Assembly: GCA_019420345.1 (NCBI GenBank)
Contig: JAHZHI010000057.1
Location: 1-33,563, forward strand
Length of the DNA: 33,563 nucleotides
Origin: Peptococcaceae bacterium
GTDB taxonomy: Bacteria > Bacillota > Peptococcia > Peptococcales > Peptococcaceae
Direction of reading: 5' to 3'
Shown here: in pieces, positions 24,552 to 32,516 of the stretch
How positions within the stretch are numbered: position 1 is the first letter of the stretch
How the letters are laid out: each line of letters opens with the position of its first letter
Program-made: the position numbers and the translations under genes
The notes under the pieces: generated by a model
What the model saw: the letters and a program-made list of their open reading frames with translations, nothing else
The model's database searches: none
What the model was told of the DNA's origin: nothing

Positions 24552-25706
24552 TTAAAAGTACTCATTGTTAAAATTGACCGTTTTTCTTGTAAAGAGCGCT
24601 GCCATGGATGAAAGCACAGCCTCATCCTCCAGCGGCATCCAGCTGCGGTCAAAGGCCATTTGCGTCAACTGACGGCCGTTCAAAATTGGTCCATGCACAT
24701 CCTTTGACACCTTTTCTATATGCAGACTATGCGCCAACCACCGAAATGTGCCACAACCTTCTACCGAAAACATCAAATCTTTCTCCGGCATTGCAGAAGC
24801 AAACAAAGGAAGAATCATCGGGTCCAAAATCAAATTCATCATAAACGGCTGATACATGACACCATCTTTATCTTTTTTGCGTCGAAAAGCAATAGGCTCA
24901 TCTTCCGGTGCTGACCACTGCACGCGTTTCACCTGTGAACGATGACTGGCAATATAGTAGTAAATAGCCTGACGCGCACGCGCATCATAAGCCAGTGCTT
25001 CTCTTACAAATATTGCCTCTTCCTTCATTATATAAGCCAATAACCCCACCGGTTGATGCGACTCATCATAAAGCAGTTTCAAATAGCCGCCTTCCATCGC
25101 CAAATCATCTGCCAAAGCCCGCCAGCGCCGCAGTCCTTTACGTAAAACGCAAATGTCATACTGTTGTGTACAGCGCTCATAAACTTGCTCTAATACTGGC
25201 AGCCACCGATCGAGCGAAGCCAAATCAACATGTTCCCAAGAAAACACATGGGCCATTTCTCGACTGCCAGGACGATAAAATTCTTCAATATCCAGTTCCA
25301 TTTTAAAATGATAGTCACTGAATACAAAACCATAAGGTTCATAAAAATCTGCTTCAAAAGGCATCAAATGCAGCAACTGCAGATCATGCTCTGGTGCATA
25401 ATGGTACAGCGCCTCTTCCATCAAGCGGCGTGTAAAACCCATGCCGCGATATTCTGGGAGGCAATCTACCCCAACAATATAGCCAGCACGCAGATTTTGT
25501 CCTTTGACGCGAGTCGGCAAGTCAATCACTTGCAAACTCGCCACAGGAACATCATTCACACAACCGACGATACATTCTTCTTTACGATAATACTGTGAAA
25601 AATACCAGCGTTGAAACGTCTCCCCATCATGAAAGCAATAATCCCATATATTTTCTAATGCCTCACGATCGGCATCAGTGGCCATTCTGATCTGATGCAG
25701 GCTCAT
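24552..25706 (-). CDS. Eis-like GNAT N-acetyltransferase
   Basis: A 384-aa protein with the Eis layout: an N-terminal GNAT domain (about 1-150), a second degenerate GNAT domain, and a C-terminal SCP2-like domain (about 280-384). Acetyl-CoA motif A is VGVDCLPEYRGMGFTRRL (78-95), and the FYEPYGF motif at 121-127 matches the Eis tyrosine region. The protein ends in phenylalanine; in characterised Eis the terminal carboxylate is the general base. Substrates of this family include aminoglycosides and polyamines in mycobacteria; here the substrate is unknown. The gene overlaps the DUF2156 gene by 32 nt, so the two are coupled. The ATG at 25706 has AAGGTG upstream. Confidence 0.85.
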   Translation of the reverse strand: MSLHQIRMATDADREALENIWDYCFHDGETFQRWYFSQYYRKEECIVGCVNDVPVASLQVIDLPTRVKGQNLRAGYIVGVDCLPEYRGMGFTRRLMEEALYHYAPEHDLQLLHLMPFEADFYEPYGFVFSDYHFKMELDIEEFYRPGSREMAHVFSWEHVDLASLDRWLPVLEQVYERCTQQYDICVLRKGLRRWRALADDLAMEGGYLKLLYDESHQPVGLLAYIMKEEAIFVREALAYDARARQAIYYYIASHRSQVKRVQWSAPEDEPIAFRRKKDKDGVMYQPFMMNLILDPMILPLFASAMPEKDLMFSVEGCGTFRWLAHSLHIEKVSKDVHGPILNGRQLTQMAFDRSWMPLEDEAVLSSMAALFTRKTVNFNNEYF

Positions 25707-26613
25707 CTTTCAACACACCTTTATATTTGGTCACCTGATAGGCTGGGTAGTACGATTGTTTTGCATGACGCAGCCCTTCCAAGCCCATATCTTCTTCACG
25801 ATTGACATACATGGCATCTTTCCAATAATAATTCAGGAATTCCTGATTGATCAGTGGATACAAGCCTCTATACTCCGCAAATGCCTTTTCCACATGAATA
25901 AGCACCGTATCCCGATTAACCATATCACCAAAGGTCATGGCAACAATGCGTCCATCAACACGAATCATCAGCCCTTTGAACCCTAACGCAGTCATATTCA
26001 TCAAAGCATCGGCAATGGCTTCGCGCTCACAAAGGAGGCTGTCATTGATGCCTTCTTCGCGGTTACGCTCTCCGCACCAATGTTCTACAAAATCCCAGGC
26101 CAATTCTGTATTGTAAGGCGTTAACGGCACCAATTCGTAATCAGGATGTTCTGACTTAAACGCATTGATATGATTACGTTTTTTGCTTAATTTACGCCCT
26201 TTCAATGTGCGCATTTTTTCAGCCTCATAGATATAGTCTTCAATGTCCGGTTCTTCTTCAAATTCGAATCTATCTGGGAAAAGCCGTTCCAAACGCTCTT
26301 TATCTCGTTCTGTCACCGCGCGAATGACCAACCGTTTATGACGGTCACGATAATCTTCCTCAGCATGCTCAATAGCTGCTCGGAACAAATCATCATCTTC
26401 ATCTAAGCCATACGGCGGCAAAATCCAACTTTCTTCAAATGCATTCGGCTCAACAATCAAATGATTATCAGTCACCGCCCAACGCACCGCGTAACAACGG
26501 CGCCACATGAACAGATTGGTGAATGAACATTCCGTGTTTTGGTTCTGACAAGCTGCAAAAAATCGATTTAAAATATCCTTGTCTGACAGCTCCAGTTCCT
26601 TGAAACCTAGCAT
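25675..26613 (-). CDS. DUF2156 (phosphatidylglycerol lysyltransferase C-terminal-like) protein
   Basis: A 312-aa protein of the DUF2156 family, which adopts a double GNAT-like fold related to the catalytic domain of MprF and to FemX. Seen: CSFTNLFMWRRCYAVRW near residue 30, the KLSKKRNHINAFKSEHPDYE segment near 145, and the C-terminal HVEKAFAEYRGLYPLINQEF. There is no membrane domain, so it is not a full MprF. It is paired with the Eis-like gene, an arrangement common in Clostridia-like anaerobes (from general knowledge). The ATG at 26613 has AGAGGTG 10 nt upstream; a TTG at 26616 with 7-nt spacing is an equal alternative. Confidence 0.85.
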   Translation of the reverse strand: MLGFKELELSDKDILNRFFAACQNQNTECSFTNLFMWRRCYAVRWAVTDNHLIVEPNAFEESWILPPYGLDEDDDLFRAAIEHAEEDYRDRHKRLVIRAVTERDKERLERLFPDRFEFEEEPDIEDYIYEAEKMRTLKGRKLSKKRNHINAFKSEHPDYELVPLTPYNTELAWDFVEHWCGERNREEGINDSLLCEREAIADALMNMTALGFKGLMIRVDGRIVAMTFGDMVNRDTVLIHVEKAFAEYRGLYPLINQEFLNYYWKDAMYVNREEDMGLEGLRHAKQSYYPAYQVTKYKGVLKDEPASDQNGH

Positions 26614-26677
26614 CAAATGAATACACCTCTTCAAATTATTCTTTTGGCATTCCTACCGTCTTGCCATACAATATCAA

Positions 26678-26706
26678 ATTATAGCATACCTGAGTAAAGA
26701 AAAAAA
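26678..26706 (-). promoter_or_regulatory. Promoter of the DUF2156-Eis-like pair
   Basis: The minus strand has an extended -10, TGC then TATAAT (26678-26683). The -35 position (26701-26706) is only a run of T belonging to the preceding terminator. Confidence 0.5.
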
Positions 26707-26732
26707 CGCACTCTTTTACAGAATGCGTTTTT
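26701..26732 (-). terminator. Rho-independent terminator of tRNA-Val
   Basis: AAAACGCACTC and GAATGCGTTTT pair around a 7-nt loop with one G-U type pair. A long U-run follows on the minus strand, 10 bases after the tRNA. Confidence 0.85.
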
Positions 26733-26741
26733 CTTTCGGTC

Positions 26742-26815
26742 TGGGCGATACTGGACTCGAACCAGCGACCCCCTGCATGTCAAGCAGATACTCTAACCAA
26801 CTGAGCTAACCGCCC
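26742..26815 (-). tRNA. tRNA-Val (anticodon GAC)
   Basis: A 74-nt cloverleaf. The acceptor arms GGGCGGT and ATCGCCC pair fully (one G-U). The D arm is GCTC...GAGT. The anticodon stem TCTGC/GCAGG holds the loop TTGACAT with anticodon GAC. The T arm GCTGG/CCAGT has loop TTCGAGT. The discriminator is A. CCA is not encoded. It has its own promoter and terminator. Confidence 0.96.
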
Positions 26816-26828
26816 GAAGACATTATTT

Positions 26829-26856
26829 ATAATAACACAGATTTTACGAAAGTCAA
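26829..26856 (-). promoter_or_regulatory. Promoter of tRNA-Val
   Basis: The minus strand has -35 TTGACT (26851-26856), a 16-bp spacer and an extended -10, TGT then TATTAT (26829-26834), about 14 nt before the tRNA 5' end. Confidence 0.7.
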
Positions 26857-26876
26857 GTTTTTTCTATTGTCGCACG

Positions 26877-26909
26877 AAAAAAGCCAGGCTGCGCAACACA
26901 CAACCTGGC
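26877..26909 (-). terminator. Rho-independent terminator of tadA and tRNA-Ser
   Basis: GCCAGG (26883-26888) and CCTGGC (26904-26909) form a stem with a 15-nt loop, followed on the minus strand by six U. It lies 4 bases after the tRNA-Ser 3' end. Confidence 0.8.
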
Positions 26910-26913
26910 AACA

Positions 26914-27001
26914 CGGAGATGGAGAGATTTGAACTCTCGCGCGCCGTGAAGCGCCTACCGCATTTCGAGTGCGGACCCTTCAGCCACTTGGGTACATCTC
27001 C
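26914..27001 (-). tRNA. tRNA-Ser (anticodon CGA)
   Basis: An 88-nt tRNA with a long variable arm. The acceptor arms GGAGATG and CATCTCC pair fully. The anticodon stem CCGCA/TGCGG holds loop CTCGAAA with anticodon CGA. The variable arm is built on GGCGC...GCGCG. The T loop is TTCAAAT and the discriminator G is the serine identity base. CCA is not encoded. It starts 8 nt after the tadA stop, and I see no promoter between them. Confidence 0.96.
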
Positions 27002-27009
27002 AAATAAAA

Positions 27010-27462
27010 TTATTTTGCATCTCTCAAACTTTGAAAAAATGCACGAGTGAGTGCACTGCACGCCTCCTGCGCAATCGGACCACGAATGCGAACATTGTTC
27101 GGAAACCCTGGAAACTGCAGCAAATTCATTTGACTGCCGCAAACGCCATAAGTTGGCTCACTTGCACCGTAAACCACCGTGGCAACCCGTGCCAACAGCA
27201 TCGCACCTGCACACATTGGACAAGGTTCATGCGTCACATAGAGCGTCGCACCATCCAACTGCCAATGTCCCAGCGTTTGCGCCGCATCGCGCATCGCGTT
27301 GATTTCTGCATGCCCGGAAGGATCATGATCACGTTCTCGCGTATTATAGCCACGGCCGACAATCTCGCCATTGATCACAACAACCGCTCCAATCGGCACA
27401 TCGTGAGCAACCAGCGCTTTCTGCGCTTCAGCAATGGCTTGGCGCATCATCTCTTGATCCAT
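27010..27462 (-). CDS. tadA: tRNA-specific adenosine deaminase
   Basis: It deaminates the wobble A34 of tRNA-Arg(ACG) to inosine. The 150-aa cytidine-deaminase-fold protein has the zinc and catalytic motif HAE at 51-53 and PCPMCAGAM at 80-88, with NTRERDHDPSGHAEI before it. The ATG at 27462 has AGGTGA 5 nt upstream; a GTG at 27471 is part of that site. It has a near-perfect promoter, and its transcript should run on into tRNA-Ser, which is followed by the shared terminator. Confidence 0.95.
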   Translation of the reverse strand: MDQEMMRQAIAEAQKALVAHDVPIGAVVVINGEIVGRGYNTRERDHDPSGHAEINAMRDAAQTLGHWQLDGATLYVTHEPCPMCAGAMLLARVATVVYGASEPTYGVCGSQMNLLQFPGFPNNVRIRGPIAQEACSALTRAFFQSLRDAK

Positions 27463-27485
27463 CCAGTTCACCTCGACTCTACATT

Positions 27486-27514
27486 ATCTTAACGAATGGC
27501 CATATGATTGTCAA
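27486..27514 (-). promoter_or_regulatory. Strong promoter of tadA and tRNA-Ser
   Basis: The minus strand has the consensus -35 TTGACA (27509-27514), a 17-bp spacer and -10 TAAGAT (27486-27491). The remaining roughly 180 bases up to the SAP-like gene hold only a weak inverted repeat (GCATGG/CCATGC around 27635-27662) and no gene that I can support. Confidence 0.8.
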
Positions 27515-27697
27515 GGCACAATTGTTTTGCATGCGCTCGCGCAAGAAGATAACTAAAGAACTCATGGACTTTCGAACATCCGCTTATCTGAGTTGAGACG
27601 GTCTAAAACTGTTTTACGTCACGGATGACTATTGGCATGGACGCAATTTGGACGCCATGCTTTTGTTTACACGGTTCTTTTTTCCAGCGTCGCATCA

Positions 27698-28321
27698 TCA
27701 TTCATCAGCGGACACATCTTTTTCCAGCAGCGTTTCATATTTTTGCACCAATTCATAGGAATACACTTTCTTTTCTGTGGAATCACGTACGATTCGCCAC
27801 AGCATAGCAGCCGTTTTCATTTTGTTTTTATATTGCTTATTTCTCGCATCAGCACAAAAATCTTTGAAAAATTGATTCCATTGACACGCTCCAGCATCAT
27901 ACACTGCATAATCTGATGTTCCTTCGAACACATTCAACATATCCTGTAAAGTGAAGGATTCATCGTTTTCCCGTTGAACACGACGCCAAGCTGCCGCCAT
28001 GTTCGCTGTAAACTTAAACGGATCAACCCCCGTTTGCTTAGCAAAAAACGCTCTGAATGTATCGTTAAACGAAAAACCGCAATGCAACAATGGTGTTGAC
28101 AATGTTATCGGTCCACCCGATCGTTTTGAAGCCACACGCTGCACGTTTTCCATGCGCTGGCCATCAAAATACATTTTAATGCGCTCATTTAATTCCTGTT
28201 TGGTGCCTTTGGCATCAATGTGTAATTTTCTGCATATTTCCTGCAATTCTTCACGATACCAATAATATTTTTCAAACGCTTCATAAGAAGGCATCGCAAA
28301 AAAGTCTGGCCGATGTGACAT
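27698..28321 (-). CDS. SAP-domain-like protein of unknown function
   Basis: A 207-aa protein. Residues about 18-53 (WYREELQEICRKLHI, then GTKQELNERI) match the helix-extended-loop-helix pattern of SAP domains, often DNA- or RNA-binding. The rest (RSGGPITLSTPLLHCGFSFNDTFRAFFAKQTG and a basic helical part to 190) resembles the uncharacterised domain found with SAP in Firmicutes. I cannot give a function. The ATG at 28321 has GAGGG 5 nt upstream. It follows prfB across a hairpin with little U-run and lacks a clear promoter, so some readthrough from prfB is likely. Confidence 0.7.
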   Translation of the reverse strand: MSHRPDFFAMPSYEAFEKYYWYREELQEICRKLHIDAKGTKQELNERIKMYFDGQRMENVQRVASKRSGGPITLSTPLLHCGFSFNDTFRAFFAKQTGVDPFKFTANMAAAWRRVQRENDESFTLQDMLNVFEGTSDYAVYDAGACQWNQFFKDFCADARNKQYKNKMKTAAMLWRIVRDSTEKKVYSYELVQKYETLLEKDVSADE

Positions 28322-28347
28322 AGTTTCCCTCTTTTTCCCATCATAAC

Positions 28348-28375
28348 AAGAGGCCGCTTCGCAAAGCGGCCTCTT
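28348..28375 (-). terminator. Strong hairpin after prfB
   Basis: AAGAGGCCGCTT (28348-28359) and AAGCGGCCTCTT (28364-28375) form a perfect 12-bp stem with a 4-nt loop, 12 nt after the prfB stop. The minus strand then reads GTTATG, with no U-run, so termination may be incomplete. Confidence 0.65.
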
Positions 28376-28387
28376 AAATTATGTCGT

Positions 28388-29515
28388 TTATTTATTTTGC
28401 TGGCTATAGGCCAACTGTTTAGCAGCCTGTTGTTTCAGCCAGGCATTGATGAATTCGTCAATATCCCCATCCATGACGGCGTTTACATTGCCCTTTTCAT
28501 AATTAGTGCGATGATCTTTAACCAAGGTGTATGGATGGAAAACGTAAGAACGAATCTGAGAGCCCCAGCCAATATCCTGCTGTTCCCCTTGCAAACGTGC
28601 AATTTCAGCTTCCTGCTGTTTGATTTTCTCTTCGACAAGGCGTGAAGTGAGCATTTTCATAGCTGTCGCACGGTTTTGAATCTGAGAACGTTCGTTTTGA
28701 CATTGAACGACAATGCCAGTTGGAATATGTGTGATACGAACAGCAGATTCTGTCTTGTTAACGTGCTGACCGCCTGCGCCGCTGGAGCGGTAAGTGTCCA
28801 CTTTGAGGTCTTTGTCATCGATTTCAATGGTGGTGTCATTTTCAACTTCTGGCATGACTTCCACAGCAGTAAAAGAAGTGTGACGACGTCCAGACGCATC
28901 AAAAGGTGAAATGCGCACCATGCGATGAACGCCTTTTTCACTTTTCAAATACCCATAAGCGTTTTCACCGCTGATCATCAAGGTTACGCTCTTGATCCCA
29001 GCTTCATCACCATCAAGGTAATCGAGAACATCGACTTTGTAGCCATGACGTTCAGCCCAGCGGACATACATGCGATAGAGCATTTCAGCCCAGTCTTGGC
29101 TTTCCGTGCCGCCGGCGCCAGGGTGGATTGACAAGATGGCATTGTTGTCATCGTATTCACCATTCAGAATGGTTTCTAATTCGAAAGCATCCAGGTCTTT
29201 GCTGATATCTGCCAAAGTATCCACGATATCTTGTTCAAGATCCGCGTCATTTTCTTCTTTGGCCAATTCAATCATCACTTCTAAATCGTCCATTTTGCCT
29301 GCCAGGCTATTGTAGTGGTCGACTTTGCTTTCAAGACGTTTCTTTTCCTGCATGATGGCCTGGCCACCTTCAGGATTGTTCCAAAAATCCGGTGCCGAGA
29401 TGATGGCATCAATCTCAGCAATACGTTTTTTACGGCCTTCCAAATCCAGCGATTCACTCAAATCACTCAAGGTTTGTTTGGCTTCTTCAAATGCTTTATG
29501 TGTTTCGTAGTCCAT
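28388..29515 (-). CDS. prfB: Peptide chain release factor 2, without programmed frameshift
   Basis: It recognises UGA and UAA stops and releases the peptide. The 375-aa protein has the RF2 stop-reading tripeptide SPF (203-205) and the catalytic GGQ (248-250). In most bacteria prfB needs a +1 frameshift at an in-frame UGA near codon 25, where RF2 regulates itself. Here the homologous position reads SESLDLEGRKKRIAEID in one open frame, with CTG GAT where CTT TGA would stand. The ATG at 29515 follows AGGAG by 7 nt; an in-frame TTG at 29536 lies upstream of that site. prfB follows secA, as in Bacillus, but with a terminator-like hairpin between. Confidence 0.96.
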   Translation of the reverse strand: MDYETHKAFEEAKQTLSDLSESLDLEGRKKRIAEIDAIISAPDFWNNPEGGQAIMQEKKRLESKVDHYNSLAGKMDDLEVMIELAKEENDADLEQDIVDTLADISKDLDAFELETILNGEYDDNNAILSIHPGAGGTESQDWAEMLYRMYVRWAERHGYKVDVLDYLDGDEAGIKSVTLMISGENAYGYLKSEKGVHRMVRISPFDASGRRHTSFTAVEVMPEVENDTTIEIDDKDLKVDTYRSSGAGGQHVNKTESAVRITHIPTGIVVQCQNERSQIQNRATAMKMLTSRLVEEKIKQQEAEIARLQGEQQDIGWGSQIRSYVFHPYTLVKDHRTNYEKGNVNAVMDGDIDEFINAWLKQQAAKQLAYSQQNK

Positions 29516-29537
29516 ATCCCCACTCCTTTTTATCAAA

Positions 29538-29568
29538 AAGACAAAGCCGATGGTTTCGGCTTTGTCTT
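29538..29568 (-). terminator. Terminator or attenuator between secA and prfB
   Basis: AAGACAAAGCCGA (29538-29550) and TCGGCTTTGTCTT (29556-29568) form a 13-bp stem. Five U follow on the minus strand, immediately before the prfB ribosome site. No prfB promoter fits in the 63-nt gap, so prfB depends on readthrough or on a promoter inside secA. Confidence 0.8.
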
Positions 29569-29578
29569 GTCTTTGGCA

Positions 29579-32242
29579 TTACGCATTCTTACCACAGCAA
29601 TGTTTATACTTTTTACCGCTGCCGCAAGGGCATGGATCATTGCGACCCACCTTCTTAACGGTAACTGGCTTCTTTTTAGCAGGCTCTTCATCACCATGAC
29701 GTGCATTCAAAATGTCTGTACGTTCTTCCTTGTTTTCCTCCTGCTGAACTTCTTCTTGGCGACGAATCGTGACAGCAAACAGCATGCGAATGGTATCGTA
29801 TTGAATATTGTACGTCATCTCATTAAACATATCATAAGATTCGTTACGATATTCGTCAATTGGCTTATGCTGACCATAGGCACGAAGTCCAATCCCTTGA
29901 CGCATCTGATCCATAGCATCAAGATGGTTCATCCAATTCATATCAACATTGCGCAAAAGAATATTGCGTTCAAAATCATGGAAGATTTCAGGGCCAATTT
30001 CTTCTTCCTTCGCTGCATAGCGTGCGTGCGCTTTTTCTTTAAGAGCATCACGTACTTCATCACTAGCCATATTAGGGAATTCAGAAGTGTCCACACCATC
30101 TGGGAAATTAAAAATTTCCATCAAGCGCAGCGTCAGCTGTTCTAAGTTCCATGCTTCTGGATAGGTTTCACCATGTGCCGCTTCATCACAGACAGAATCA
30201 ACGAGACGATCAATCATTGCACCAATGCTTTCGGCCATATTGTGCCCCTGCAAAACCTGACGGCGTTGATCGTAAATAATTTCACGCTGACGATTCATAA
30301 CATCATCGTACTCGAGAATATTCTTACGTGCTTCAAAGTTACGTGCTTCAACACGCTTCTGTGCATTTTCAATAGTGCGACTGACCATGCGGTTTTCGAT
30401 TGGCATTTCATCATTCATGCCCACCTTATCCATAATAGCAGGCAAAGTTTCAGCACCAAAACGGCGCATCAAATCATCTTCCAAGGAAATGTAGAACTGT
30501 GTATAGCCAGGATCCCCTTGACGACCACTACGTCCACGCAGCTGGTTATCAATACGGCGTGCTTCGTGACGCTCTGTGCCGATAATGTAAAGGCCGCCTT
30601 CATCAACCACACGCTGATGATCTTCTGCACACATTTCTTTAGCGGTTTCCAATGCTTCACGCTGCATTTCTGGCGTAATCTCTTCTTCATCTTTATGTTC
30701 TTTATGAAGAATATCATCAGCCAAAAGCTGAGGATTTCCACCTAGGATAATATCGGTCCCACGACCAGCCATGTTTGTCGCAATGGTTACGCTCTTTTCC
30801 TTACCGGCTTGCGCAACGATCATAGCTTCCTGTTCATGGTATTTGGCATTCAAAACTTTATGTGGAATGCCACGTTTTTTGAGAATATCGCTAAGCTTTT
30901 CGCTCTTTTCAATGGACACTGTCCCAACCAGAACAGGCTGTCCTTTCTCATATAAAGCAGCGACTTTGTCAGCAACGGCTTCAAATTTTCCGTTCTCTGT
31001 ACGATAAACGATATCAGGTGCATCGACACGAGCAATCGGCTTATTGGTTGGAACAATAACAACATCCATGCCATAAATGGCTCTGAATTCGTCCTCTTCC
31101 GTTTTTGCTGTACCAGTCATCCCAGCGAGCTTCTTATACATGCGGAAGTAGTTCTGGAAGGTGATGGTCGCCAAAGTCTGACTTTCCTTCTCGATCTTCA
31201 CGCCTTCTTTTGCTTCAATAGCCTGGTGGAGCCCTTCGCTGTAACGACGGCCATACATGAGGCGCCCAGTAAACTCATCAACGATGATGACCTCACCATC
31301 TTGCACCACATAATCACGGTCACGCTTCATCAGCACTTGTGCCTTCAGCGCCTGATTGACATGATGCGCCAATTCCATATTGACTTCATCGGTGAGATTT
31401 TCAATGCCAAGCATTTCTTCTACGTGCTTGGTCCCATCTTCAGTCAATGCAACCGTTTTCAGTTTTTCATCAAAAGTATAGTCTTCTTCATTTTTCAGCT
31501 TACGAACAATGCCCACCATCGGGGTGTACAAGTCTTTTGCCTTTGCCGCAGGACCTGAAATAATCAACGGTGTGCGCGCTTCATCGATCAAAATAGAGTC
31601 CACTTCGTCGACGATAGCAAAATTCAATGGACGTTGAACCATATTGCGTTCATGCATGACCATATTGTCACGCAGATAGTCAAAACCGAATTCATTGTTT
31701 GTTCCATAAGTAATGTCGCATGCATAAGCGTCTTTACGCTGAACATAATCAAGCCCATGAACAATAAGGCCCACACTCAGGCCCAGGAAGTTATACAGCG
31801 GCGACAGCTGCTCCGCGTCACGACGTGCCAAATAGTCATTGACAGTGACAACATGTACCCCTTTGCCTTCCAATGCATTGAGGTAAACTGGCGCCGTTGC
31901 CACCAACGTTTTACCTTCACCAGTTTTCATCTCAGCAATGCGGCCTTCATGGAGAACATGTCCACCCATGATCTGAACATCAAAATGACGCAGACCTAAG
32001 ATACGATCAGAAGCTTCACGTACAACAGCAAAAGCTTCAGCCATGATATCATTGAGCGTTTCGCCATTCGCCAAACGTTCTTTAAATTCAGCTGTTTTAC
32101 CAGCAAGTTCTTCATCAGATAATTCTCTGAATGGTTTATCATACTGATTCACTTGAGCAGCAAACTTCTCAAGTTTCTTCACGTCTTTTTTATTGTCGTC
32201 TAATACTTTTTTCAACCAAGTATCGATACCCAACCTATTCAC
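29579..32242 (-). CDS. secA: Preprotein translocase ATPase SecA
   Basis: The motor that pushes preproteins through SecYEG. The 887-aa protein shows Walker A MKTGEGKT (105-112), DEVDSILIDEARTP near 213, NMAGRGTDIILGGNP, GTERHEARRIDNQLRGRSGRQGDPG, and a C-terminal zinc motif CPCGSGKKYKHCC that binds SecB or the ribosome. The start is uncertain: the GTG at 32242 gives the longest form, while the TTG at 32233 has a slightly better spaced GAGTGA. It is divergent from an ArsR-type regulator and followed by prfB. Confidence 0.97.
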   Translation of the reverse strand: MNRLGIDTWLKKVLDDNKKDVKKLEKFAAQVNQYDKPFRELSDEELAGKTAEFKERLANGETLNDIMAEAFAVVREASDRILGLRHFDVQIMGGHVLHEGRIAEMKTGEGKTLVATAPVYLNALEGKGVHVVTVNDYLARRDAEQLSPLYNFLGLSVGLIVHGLDYVQRKDAYACDITYGTNNEFGFDYLRDNMVMHERNMVQRPLNFAIVDEVDSILIDEARTPLIISGPAAKAKDLYTPMVGIVRKLKNEEDYTFDEKLKTVALTEDGTKHVEEMLGIENLTDEVNMELAHHVNQALKAQVLMKRDRDYVVQDGEVIIVDEFTGRLMYGRRYSEGLHQAIEAKEGVKIEKESQTLATITFQNYFRMYKKLAGMTGTAKTEEDEFRAIYGMDVVIVPTNKPIARVDAPDIVYRTENGKFEAVADKVAALYEKGQPVLVGTVSIEKSEKLSDILKKRGIPHKVLNAKYHEQEAMIVAQAGKEKSVTIATNMAGRGTDIILGGNPQLLADDILHKEHKDEEEITPEMQREALETAKEMCAEDHQRVVDEGGLYIIGTERHEARRIDNQLRGRSGRQGDPGYTQFYISLEDDLMRRFGAETLPAIMDKVGMNDEMPIENRMVSRTIENAQKRVEARNFEARKNILEYDDVMNRQREIIYDQRRQVLQGHNMAESIGAMIDRLVDSVCDEAAHGETYPEAWNLEQLTLRLMEIFNFPDGVDTSEFPNMASDEVRDALKEKAHARYAAKEEEIGPEIFHDFERNILLRNVDMNWMNHLDAMDQMRQGIGLRAYGQHKPIDEYRNESYDMFNEMTYNIQYDTIRMLFAVTIRRQEEVQQEENKEERTDILNARHGDEEPAKKKPVTVKKVGRNDPCPCGSGKKYKHCCGKNA

Positions 32243-32260
32243 TCTTTTCTTTGGTTAATG

Positions 32261-32274
32261 CTGCCTTCCGGCAG
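32261..32274 (-). promoter_or_regulatory. Small hairpin in the secA leader
   Basis: CTGCC and GGCAG pair around the tetraloop GGAA on the minus strand, about 19 nt before the secA start. It could affect secA translation. Confidence 0.4.
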
Positions 32275-32305
32275 TTTCGTGTTTTTCGGTCGATTCAACC
32301 AATTT

Positions 32306-32333
32306 ATTATACCACATAGGCAAAAAAACTCAA
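32306..32333 (-). promoter_or_regulatory. Promoter of secA
   Basis: The minus strand has -35 TTGAGT (32328-32333), a 16-bp spacer and an extended -10, TGG then TATAAT (32306-32311), about 65 nt before secA. Confidence 0.65.
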
Positions 32334-32425
32334 ATAAATATCGGCGCAAAGGCGCATCGTCACCAATTCTCCATGACCTTTGTAGAGATTATGACCAAAT
32401 TATTGAATATTCTTAAAAACAAATA

Positions 32426-32454
32426 TTGTATTTTCATAAAGAGTCAGGTATAAT
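32426..32454 (+). promoter_or_regulatory. Promoter of the ArsR-type gene
   Basis: TTGTAT (32426-32431) and the consensus TATAAT (32449-32454) are 17 bp apart, about 60 nt upstream of the start codon. Confidence 0.7.
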
Positions 32455-32476
32455 AAAAATAATTATAGAATAAATA

Positions 32477-32502
32477 AATTAAACTTTTTCGGTAGTTTAA
32501 TT
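32477..32502. promoter_or_regulatory. Perfect inverted repeat, candidate ArsR operator
   Basis: AATTAAACT (32477-32485) and AGTTTAATT (32494-32502) are exact inverted 9-mers around an 8-nt centre, between the -10 box and the ribosome site of the ArsR-type gene. This is a typical place for autoregulation. It could also form an mRNA hairpin. Confidence 0.55.
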
Positions 32503-32516
32503 AAGGAGGTATTATA

